Part shown: one piece after another, positions 1-5,169 of the stretch | Numbering within the stretch: the first letter of the stretch is position 1 | How the letters are laid out: each line of letters begins with the position of its first letter | Assembly: GCA_946621045.1 (NCBI GenBank) | Contig: CAMOOA010000068.1 | Coordinates: forward strand, 1 to 6,873 | Direction of reading: 5' to 3' | DNA length: 6,873 bases | Source: an uncultured Erysipelotrichaceae bacterium | Lineage (GTDB): Bacteria; Bacillota_I; Bacilli_A; Erysipelotrichales; Erysipelotrichaceae | Program-made: the position numbers and the translations under genes | Notes under the pieces: generated by a model | What the model was told of the DNA's origin: nothing | Database searches by the model: none | Seen by the model: the letters and a program-made list of their open reading frames with translations, nothing else

Positions 1-22
1 AAAAAAAGCAGCCGAAGCTGCT
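1..22 (-). terminator. Intrinsic terminator after the acetyltransferase gene
   Basis: On the minus strand a 6-bp perfect stem (AGCAGC / GCTGCT) closes a TTCG loop and runs straight into a T tract of at least six. The loop is closed by C-G, giving the exceptionally stable cUUCGg tetraloop. The A of the gene's TGA stop (position 22) is also the first base of the stem, so there is no spacer between coding sequence and terminator. The T tract may continue beyond the window edge. Confidence 0.88.
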
Positions 23-483
23 CACTCATTAATGTAATAGATGTTTTTCACGGTTTCCCCGCGCTGATACAGCCAGTGCCCTGCGGGAACATCCGCCGTT
101 TCGATCAGGATCCCGCCGAGTTTTTCAATCGTCTTGCGGCTGGCGTCATTCTCCGGGGAACATGTGATGATCAGCCGGTGCATTCCGAAATTCCTTGCGA
201 TTTTCATAAGCAGACGGCAGGCCTCATACGCATAATGATGCCCCCGGTAAAACGGATTGATCCGATAGCCGATATTGCCCGCATAATACAGTTCATCATT
301 TGAGCCCACGCGAAGATCGCAGTTTCCGACACGCTGAAAGGAATGGTGCAGGTAGATTCCGTACATATACGACGGCACAAACTGATTATCTGCATCGGGC
401 TCAATGATCTGTTCCTCCACAAGATCGACAACCGGTCCCTGGATGCGCTCTTTTCGCTGAAACCAGCGTGACAGGAGATCCAT
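22..483 (-). CDS. GNAT-family N-acetyltransferase
   Basis: This 153-residue protein is predicted to transfer an acetyl group from acetyl-CoA to an amine; its substrate is unknown. It shows the GNAT core. A beta strand and loop around residues 69-80 (GNIGYRINPFYRG) lead into a pyrophosphate-binding turn at R80-G81-H82-H83-Y84-A85, close to the R/Q-x-x-G-x-G/A pattern, followed by a helix. Motif B is visible at 109-123, with the typical SPENDASRKTIEKLGG order in which N112 and S115 precede the helix. The layout is closest to the RimJ/RimL-like branch that acetylates protein N-termini or small molecules. The length is normal for a single-domain GNAT. The ATG at 483 is chosen because no other in-frame start lies nearby and the N-terminus reads well, but it has no well-placed Shine-Dalgarno: GGAAGAG lies 14 bases upstream. 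A TATACAAT box sits 6 bases before the ATG. The gene is followed by its own terminator and preceded by another, so it is probably a separate unit. The family call is firm; the substrate is open. Confidence 0.86.
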   Translation of the reverse strand: MDLLSRWFQRKERIQGPVVDLVEEQIIEPDADNQFVPSYMYGIYLHHSFQRVGNCDLRVGSNDELYYAGNIGYRINPFYRGHHYAYEACRLLMKIARNFGMHRLIITCSPENDASRKTIEKLGGILIETADVPAGHWLYQRGETVKNIYYINE

Positions 484-487
484 ACTT

Positions 488-498
488 TTATTGTATAC
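488..498 (-). promoter_or_regulatory. Possible -10 box of a leaderless promoter for the acetyltransferase gene
   Basis: The minus strand carries TATACAAT, with TACAAT at 490-495, ending 6 bases before the ATG at 483. Transcription from it would begin at or within a base of the start codon. No good -35 hexamer is visible 16-18 bases upstream (best candidates TTCGGT or TCGGTT), so the promoter is weak or needs an activator. It lies directly downstream of the preceding gene's terminator, where a new promoter is expected. Confidence 0.4.
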
Positions 499-518
499 TC
501 TTCCGCCCGCAGGAACCG

Positions 519-543
519 AAAAAAAGACGGATTTCTCCGTCTT
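519..543 (-). terminator. Intrinsic terminator after the thioredoxin-like lipoprotein gene
   Basis: On the minus strand an 8-bp perfect stem (AAGACGGA / TCCGTCTT) closes a GAAA loop of the stable GNRA type. The stem ends in a run of seven T, two of which belong to it. It starts 16 bases after the TGA stop at 560-562. This is a textbook Rho-independent terminator. It separates the lipoprotein gene, and any read-through from the long upstream gene run, from the acetyltransferase gene. Confidence 0.92.
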
Positions 544-559
544 GTCTGTGCAGATTCTG

Positions 560-1216
560 TCAGTCTGCCGCGGCGGTGATCAGCTCGCGGTAGATCGTTT
601 TCAGCTCTTCGATTTCGCCGTCTGTCATCTGGCTGTCATTGTCCGCCATCACAAAGCTGTCCACAAGCGACAGATGATGCCCGACGATTTCTCCGTTTTT
701 GACGGCAATAACCTCGGGAATCTGGAATGTCGGCTGTCCGTCCTCATCGAGTTCAAATATGGAATCGATATAGCTGCAGAGTTCCTCATAATACTTTTTC
801 GATTCCGCCGGATCCGGAGAAATCGGGACTCCGGTATTTACGTAATACGCTTTTACTCCGTATTCCTTCAGAACATCGTTCAGAACCGGAATGGCACGGT
901 TGCACCAGGGGCAGGATTCGGTACTGTAGACAAGAATTCCCGATCCTTTTTCGCTGAACAGGCGGATGCTTTCCTGAAGCGTGATCAGCGAAAATGCCGG
1001 CGCATCATCATACAGCCATTCATAGCCGCTGAGATCCGCAGGATCTTCCAGGACATTGATCGCCACCGGATTGGTAATGGTCACCTCGGAGGGATCCGCA
1101 ACCGCGGCAGGTTTCGTCTCAGCCGGTGTTTCTTCCGGTCCGGGTGCCGGCGAAGCGCACCCGGCTGTCATCAGCACAGCTGCAGCTGCGCAAAGTTTTA
1201 TCATTTTCTGTTCCAT
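560..1216 (-). CDS. Thioredoxin-fold lipoprotein with a CPWC motif
   Basis: The predicted product is a membrane-anchored, extracytoplasmic thioredoxin-like protein of 218 residues. The N-terminus (MEQKMIKLCAAAAVLMTAGC) is a lipoprotein signal peptide: a short basic n-region, a hydrophobic core and an MTAGC lipobox, with C20 as the predicted acylated cysteine. A Pro/Glu/Ala-rich linker follows to about residue 45. The thioredoxin domain has the strand ILVYSTES leading to CPWC at 102-105, then a helix and a second strand (VKAYYVNTG). A QIPEVIAV segment places the expected cis-proline near P167. The overall plan resembles the bacteriocin-transport-accessory-like thioredoxins of Bacillota, which may act in surface disulfide exchange; that role is inferred. 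The reading frame stays open upstream to 1378, but those residues lack a signal peptide and would overlap the kinase gene by over 100 bases. The choice is among ATGs at 1228, 1216 and 1204. I prefer 1216, because it lies 7 bases from a good -10 box and gives a normal signal length. Confidence 0.84.
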   Translation of the reverse strand: MEQKMIKLCAAAAVLMTAGCASPAPGPEETPAETKPAAVADPSEVTITNPVAINVLEDPADLSGYEWLYDDAPAFSLITLQESIRLFSEKGSGILVYSTESCPWCNRAIPVLNDVLKEYGVKAYYVNTGVPISPDPAESKKYYEELCSYIDSIFELDEDGQPTFQIPEVIAVKNGEIVGHHLSLVDSFVMADNDSQMTDGEIEELKTIYRELITAAAD

Positions 1217-1223
1217 GGCAGTT

Positions 1224-1252
1224 ATCATACTCTCAAGCAGAATGGGACGCAA
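1224..1252 (-). promoter_or_regulatory. Sigma-A-type promoter for the lipoprotein gene, possibly leaderless
   Basis: On the minus strand TTGCGT (1247-1252) and TATGAT (1224-1229) are separated by exactly 17 bases, with 4/6 and 5/6 matches to the TTGACA and TATAAT consensus. The -10 box ends 7 bases before the ATG at 1216, so the predicted start of transcription falls at or next to that codon. The promoter sits in the 46-base gap after the kinase stop. It would let the lipoprotein be expressed independently of the upstream run of genes. This is a sequence match only. Confidence 0.55.
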
Positions 1253-1262
1253 GCATGCTGTC

Positions 1263-2186
1263 CTATTCCGCCTTTGCGACCTCACACTTCTCATACAGTT
1301 CCATGATCTTCTCACGGGTTCCGAAGCCCTTGGTAAATGCGGTTGCCTCGCTGCAGCAGCAGCCGAAACGGAACGCATCCACCGGATCGGGAGAACGCAG
1401 CGAATTCATGATAAATCCGGCAACCAGCGCATCGCCGGTTCCGATCATGCTGACAGCCTGCATTTCATGCAGAATATCACAGGAATACACACCTTCCGAG
1501 CACGCCAGATATGCATGTTCCCCTGCCGCATCGGTGCAGACAACATTCTTTACGCCCTGCGCATTCAGTTCCTTCAGCTTTGCAAACAGAGAAGCTTCAT
1601 CAAATGTCGTTCCGCAGCATTCCTCAAGATACGGAATATTCGTCTTCAGAAGAAACGGCCCCATTTCAACCGCCTTGCCTGCGATTTCCCAGTCAGTATT
1701 CAGACAGACCCGGACCCCGTCACCCATCAGACGTTCCAGCATGACAAGCACCGATTCATCGAGATGCCGCGGGCAGTTTCCGGCAAGGACAAAGAAGTCT
1801 TCCTCATCCAGGCGGTTTGTCTTTGTCATCAGATGTTCCATATCTTCCGCGGTGATGTACGGACCGGCAGCGTTCAGTTCGGTTTCGGACGCGCCGTCGC
1901 GGTACTTCACATTGATGCGGGTATGACCCCTTGTATAGGTGAAATTCGGCTGGATATACGAATATTTCTCCAGCAGTGTGATATAGAAGTCCTTTGTGAA
2001 TCCGCCGAGAAACCCGCACGCATGGCTCGGGACCTGCAGATTGTTCAGAACAATGGAAACATTGATTCCCTTTCCGCCCGCCTCATAGTATTCCAGCATG
2101 CTGCGGTTTCTGGTGCCGCGCTTCAGGGGATCGTTCGACTCCATATAGCAGTCGAGAGACGGGTTCATTGTGCATGTATAGATCAT
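1263..2186 (-). CDS. PfkB-family sugar-phosphate kinase, 1-phosphofructokinase-like
   Basis: The product is a 307-residue cytoplasmic kinase of the ribokinase/PfkB family, most like the FruK/LacC branch that phosphorylates fructose-1-phosphate or tagatose-6-phosphate with ATP. The N-terminus MIYTCTMNPSLD matches the MIYTxTLNPAxD opening typical of that branch. The substrate-binding signature EAGGKGINVS is at 36-44. VLAGNCPR is at 133-140, and the LNTDWEIAGKA strand corresponds to the LDTSGEAL segment of FruK. The C-terminal PfkB signature reads GTGDALVAGF at 249-258, with D252 as the predicted catalytic base. It departs from FruK consensus in having GTGDA instead of GAGDS and KTN instead of KPN at 181-183, so the exact substrate is uncertain. 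Length is normal. The start at 2186 has a GGAGG Shine-Dalgarno 8 bases upstream, inside the end of the peptidase gene, and the gap to that gene is only 3 bases, implying coupled expression. No fructose PTS or fruR gene is visible here. Confidence 0.85.
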   Translation of the reverse strand: MIYTCTMNPSLDCYMESNDPLKRGTRNRSMLEYYEAGGKGINVSIVLNNLQVPSHACGFLGGFTKDFYITLLEKYSYIQPNFTYTRGHTRINVKYRDGASETELNAAGPYITAEDMEHLMTKTNRLDEEDFFVLAGNCPRHLDESVLVMLERLMGDGVRVCLNTDWEIAGKAVEMGPFLLKTNIPYLEECCGTTFDEASLFAKLKELNAQGVKNVVCTDAAGEHAYLACSEGVYSCDILHEMQAVSMIGTGDALVAGFIMNSLRSPDPVDAFRFGCCCSEATAFTKGFGTREKIMELYEKCEVAKAE

Positions 2187-2189
2187 TCC

Positions 2190-3407
2190 TTATGCCTCCG
2201 CTGTCAGTTCGGCGATTCTCAGAATCAGCCGGACTGCATCTTCCAGTTCTTCCGCAACGCAGTATTCATACGGTCCGTGGAAATTTCCGCCGCCGGCACC
2301 GAGATTGGGACACGGCAGCCCCATAAAGGAGATATTCGATCCGTCGGTTCCGCCGCGGACCGGCACCACTTCCGGTTCATATCCGATGTCCCGGATCGCA
2401 CGCAGTGCTATTGCGGATACCTCCGGGCACTGCGCAAGCACTTCCTTCATATTCCGGTAACTGTCTTTGATGCAGACAGCGACCGTTCCTTCGCCGTACC
2501 GCTGATTGAGGTAAGCCGCAGCGCCTTCCAGAAGCCGCTTTTTTTCCGCAAGCTTTCCCGCATCATGATCACGGATGATAAACGACAGGGATGCCTCTTC
2601 CGTTGCGCCTTTCATACCGGTCAGGTGAATAAATCCTTCTCTTCCTTCCGTGTGTTCCGGCGTCTGCTCTGCCGGCAGAAGCGATATGAATTCCGCCGCG
2701 ATCCGCGCCGCGTTTTTCAGTTTGTTTTTGGCTTCGCCGGGGTGAATGGAAAATCCCCGGACATTCACTTCAGCGGATGCCGCATTGAAGGTTTCATCCG
2801 ACATGACGGATACCGTATCACCGTCCATCGTATAGGCAAAATCCGCATTCATTCTGGCGACATCGAAGAACATCGCTCCCTCCCCGATTTCCTCATCGGG
2901 CGTAAATGCGGCCGCGATCGGACCATGCTTTACTTCCGGATGGGACTGATAATATGCCAGTGCCTCCACGATGCAGGCAATGCCTGCCTTGTCGTCTGCG
3001 CCGAGCAGCGTATTTCCGTCCGTAACGATCAGGGTCTTCCCCTTCAGCCGCTTCATATACGGAAAATCGCTGACCCGTGTGGTCCGGTGTTCGTTCAGAA
3101 CGATATCACCGCCGTCATACTGTTCAATGATCCGCGGACATACATTCTCTCCGGAAAAATCCGGGGCCGTATCCATATGGGCGATAAAGCCGACTGTTTT
3201 TACCGGTCTGTCCATATTGGACGGAAGATGGGCATATACATACCCATGCTCATCCAGCGAAACATCTGTCAGTCCGAGTTCCCCGAGTTCCTTCACCAGA
3301 AGCCTGGCAAGATCTAACTCCCGCTCTGCGGAAGGATGTGTTCCGGATTCCGGATCCGACTGGGTATTGATTCTGCAATACCGGATCAGACGTTCTGAAG
3401 CACTCAT
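2190..3407 (-). CDS. pepT: Tripeptidase T, M20 family zinc aminopeptidase
   Basis: This 405-residue cytoplasmic metallopeptidase removes N-terminal residues from tripeptides, feeding amino-acid supply. Every expected M20/PepT landmark is present. H77 and D79 are in the AHMDTAPD motif. The GADDKAG loop lies at 136-142, and catalytic E172 with metal ligand E173 are in TPDEEIG. D195 is in YTMDGD. The late ligand H377 sits in GGGNFHGPYE. IHPGEAKNKL (221-230) and RGGTDGSNISFMG (351-363) are also characteristic of PepT rather than of other M20 peptidases. Length matches the family (about 405-410). The smaller dimerisation domain should span roughly 210-330, inserted in the catalytic domain. The start at 3407 has AAGAGGT as a Shine-Dalgarno 11 bases upstream, slightly long but the best choice. 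The gene follows the DUF1349 gene after 20 bases and precedes the kinase by 3, so it is probably mid-operon. No missing residues or frame disruption are seen. Confidence 0.95.
   Translation of the reverse strand: MSASERLIRYCRINTQSDPESGTHPSAERELDLARLLVKELGELGLTDVSLDEHGYVYAHLPSNMDRPVKTVGFIAHMDTAPDFSGENVCPRIIEQYDGGDIVLNEHRTTRVSDFPYMKRLKGKTLIVTDGNTLLGADDKAGIACIVEALAYYQSHPEVKHGPIAAAFTPDEEIGEGAMFFDVARMNADFAYTMDGDTVSVMSDETFNAASAEVNVRGFSIHPGEAKNKLKNAARIAAEFISLLPAEQTPEHTEGREGFIHLTGMKGATEEASLSFIIRDHDAGKLAEKKRLLEGAAAYLNQRYGEGTVAVCIKDSYRNMKEVLAQCPEVSAIALRAIRDIGYEPEVVPVRGGTDGSNISFMGLPCPNLGAGGGNFHGPYEYCVAEELEDAVRLILRIAELTAEA
2195..2199 (-). promoter_or_regulatory. Ribosome binding site for the PfkB kinase
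   Basis: GGAGG on the minus strand lies 8 bases before the ATG at 2186. It is embedded in the last sense codons of pepT (GCG GAG GCA TAA), so it fixes the kinase start and supports translational coupling. The AAGGA directly abutting the ATG is too close to serve. Confidence 0.75.
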
Positions 3408-3418
3408 AGATAGCTGTT

Positions 3419-3425
3419 ACCTCTT
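3419..3425 (-). promoter_or_regulatory. Ribosome binding site for pepT
   Basis: AAGAGGT lies in the 20-base gap after the DUF1349 stop, 11 bases before the pepT ATG. It differs by one base from the AAGGAGGT consensus and is the only purine-rich element available. Confidence 0.6.
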
Positions 3426-3427
3426 TT

Positions 3428-3988
3428 CTAAAGCTCTCTCAGCTGAAGTTCTGAGAATGTGCAGTCAAAGTAGGAATTTCCTCCGCTGCATGCATAAATA
3501 CCGGCGACCACCGGTTCTTCCCCGGGCGCAAACCGGAGCCAGCGCATGTCGGAATAGCGCTCTCCGTTAAAACTGTACTGGAACCGCGCGTTGCCGCTCC
3601 AGTACAGCACCCGCAGATACATCCAGCGGATCCCGCTGCCGATCTCGCGGCAGCTGCGGTCGCCGTATCCGTCGGAATACACCGTGCATGCAAGATCCAG
3701 GGCATCTGCCCTTCGCTCAATGCCGGACTTTGCCCAGGTGGTGTTGTTCTGTTTGAGAAGGATGCCGCACTCGTCTTCACTTCCCTGGAACTGATAGTCC
3801 ATCCGGGCGGTAAAGCAGAAACCCTTCATCGGTTCCAGCAGCATGCCGAATGCATTCGTGCTGTCAAACGAGAGCGAATGAAAACTCGTATACGGCTCTG
3901 TTTCAAGCACAAGTCTCCCGTTGTCAAACATGTACATCGACGGCTGCCGCAGCCAGCGCAGCGTGGATGGATCGATCTGCCGGATCAT
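3428..3988 (-). CDS. DUF1349 family concanavalin A-like protein
   Basis: This 186-residue protein matches the DUF1349 family, a beta-sandwich with a concanavalin A/lectin-like fold. Family members are mostly uncharacterised, and some are suggested to bind carbohydrate. The recognisable segments occur in order. ECGILLKQNNTTWAKSGIE at 73-91 corresponds to the family's DqaGLmvR...WiKtGiE stretch. WMYLRVLYW at 122-130 leads to FQYSFNGERYSDMRWLRF at 136-153, the typical strand-pair ending in a short hydrophilic turn and an aromatic. VVAGIYACS at 160-168 is followed by DCTFSELQL at the end, the usual closing strand. There is no signal peptide or membrane segment, so it should be cytoplasmic. Length is typical. 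The start shares one base with the phosphatase stop (TGATG) and has GGTGGAG 8 bases upstream, implying translational coupling. Its link to the signalling genes is by position only; no catalytic residue can be assigned. Confidence 0.82.
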   Translation of the reverse strand: MIRQIDPSTLRWLRQPSMYMFDNGRLVLETEPYTSFHSLSFDSTNAFGMLLEPMKGFCFTARMDYQFQGSEDECGILLKQNNTTWAKSGIERRADALDLACTVYSDGYGDRSCREIGSGIRWMYLRVLYWSGNARFQYSFNGERYSDMRWLRFAPGEEPVVAGIYACSGGNSYFDCTFSELQLREL

Positions 3989-5169
3989 CAGTACATCTCC
4001 ACCCGCACGATCCGTCCGATCGTCCGAAGATTCTCTGCCACTTCTTCAATCAGGGCAATCTTGGCGTTCAGACTGATCGGGGAATAATCAATATTGGAAT
4101 GGGCCGGATTGTCGCTCAGTCCGACCATAAATGTAATCTCGCTTGCCTCAAGGAATACACGGACAAGACACGATGCGCCGTCCTGCTGTTTCGACAGCTC
4201 GAGTTCTTCCTCATACTGGGGATCCTTTGCGGCACGGTCAAGATAACGCGCCACCTTCTGCAGGGTAAGAACGCCTTCCGTCACAAGATCGATTCCTTCA
4301 ATGAAACCCTTCGGCGGCACATCCGCCGTCATGTTGAGAAGACTGTCCGTAAGGATCTCCTTCCCGGTGATACGGGATACGATATTCGATGTTGTTCCGC
4401 CGCAGCAGACCTTCTTTCCGGTCGCCGTAAGCAGCCTGCGGACAACAGTCTCATCATCCTCCGGCTTTGAAGGAGGACCGACCATGACGCGCGTCTCGGT
4501 GGACGGCACGATGGACAGGCAGCAGACCGTGGAATCATCGCCCGGCTCTCCGCCGTAGAGATAATCCACGTTGGTAAGCAGAATCCGCGTCACTTCCCGG
4601 GAGTTGTCCTGCGGCGTGGTGGAGCTGACAAGGAACCGTTCCACTTCATCATGACCCCAGCCGAAGTTCAGTGCCATGCCTACGCCTGCATGCAGGACAC
4701 CGTCCGAGAACGCAATAAAACGATCACCGGGCTGAACCAGCATGTTGGTGATATAGATCTTTCGTCCGTTGAGTTCCTCACACTGACGATCGTGTTCGAG
4801 AATTTTGCCGTTGCGCATGACGACGCAGGCAGGATTGTCGAATTCCGCGATGTATGCCGCGCCGTCATAATAGATCTGCACGATCGTAAACGTGGAATAG
4901 GCAACACCCCGCTCCTGACATACCGGCAGTGTATCCGCAATGGTCTCCACCGCATCCGACAGCAGCATTCCCGAAAAAATCATTTCACTGAGAATCGTGC
5001 TCGTGAGGGTCGACAGAATATTCGCTTTTACCCCGCTTCCGAGTCCGTCCGCCAGAACCATGACCATGCAGGTATCGCTGCGCCGGATCTGGACCCGGTC
5101 GCCGCAGAGTTCCTCCCCGTAATGGTTCAGCGAACGCCAGTAGGCATCAATGTAGATCCGTTCAGACAT
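3988..5169 (-). CDS. SpoIIE/PP2C-family protein phosphatase with an extra C-terminal domain
   Basis: The product is a 393-residue predicted Mn/Mg-dependent Ser/Thr protein phosphatase. The N-terminal domain (about 1-225) is of the SpoIIE type. LADGLGSG at 39-46 supplies the first metal-binding Asp (D41). FSDGV at 154-158 supplies D156, and GEPGDDSTV at 207-215 supplies D211/D212. The C-terminal part (about 230-393) is not part of the PP2C fold. It contains TGKKVCCGGTTSNIVSRITGKE near 250-271, and I do not recognise it; it may be regulatory or ligand-binding. No transmembrane segment or DNA-binding motif is seen, so it should be soluble. I start it at ATG 5169 rather than 5181, because GAGG lies 6 bases upstream of 5169. 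It overlaps the hydrogenase-like sensor gene by 8 bases (ATGTCTGA), a strong sign of coupling. The natural inference is that it outputs the sensor's signal by dephosphorylating a partner, perhaps an anti-sigma-antagonist-like protein, but none is encoded here. Confidence 0.85.
   Translation of the reverse strand: MSERIYIDAYWRSLNHYGEELCGDRVQIRRSDTCMVMVLADGLGSGVKANILSTLTSTILSEMIFSGMLLSDAVETIADTLPVCQERGVAYSTFTIVQIYYDGAAYIAEFDNPACVVMRNGKILEHDRQCEELNGRKIYITNMLVQPGDRFIAFSDGVLHAGVGMALNFGWGHDEVERFLVSSTTPQDNSREVTRILLTNVDYLYGGEPGDDSTVCCLSIVPSTETRVMVGPPSKPEDDETVVRRLLTATGKKVCCGGTTSNIVSRITGKEILTDSLLNMTADVPPKGFIEGIDLVTEGVLTLQKVARYLDRAAKDPQYEEELELSKQQDGASCLVRVFLEASEITFMVGLSDNPAHSNIDYSPISLNAKIALIEEVAENLRTIGRIVRVEMY
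3997..4003 (-). promoter_or_regulatory. Ribosome binding site for the DUF1349 gene
   Basis: GGTGGAG on the minus strand lies 8 bases before the ATG at 3988, within the last codons of the phosphatase gene. Together with the TGATG stop/start junction it supports translational coupling of the two genes. Confidence 0.65.

Noticed and set aside
1245..1263. Hairpin right after the kinase stop (GGAC...GTCC with GCA/TGC and one bulge) as a terminator
   Set aside because: The stem is short and bulged, and no T tract follows. It overlaps the -35 box, so termination there is not supported.
491..1306. A 271-codon plus-strand open frame over the lipoprotein gene
   Set aside because: It is an antisense shadow that also crosses the terminator and the lipoprotein promoter region; no domain or start signal supports it.
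1217..1378. N-terminal extension of the lipoprotein to a start at 1378
   Set aside because: It would overlap the kinase gene by 116 bases, adds an Arg-rich stretch with no signal character, and would bury the lipoprotein signal peptide internally.
1056..3317. A 753-codon open frame on the plus strand opposite the kinase and peptidase genes
   Set aside because: It is codon-aligned antisense to both genes, which happen to share a frame. It stays open because the sense strands avoid TTA, CTA and TCA codons. The translation is low-complexity in character and lacks any domain, while the minus strand has full catalytic motifs.
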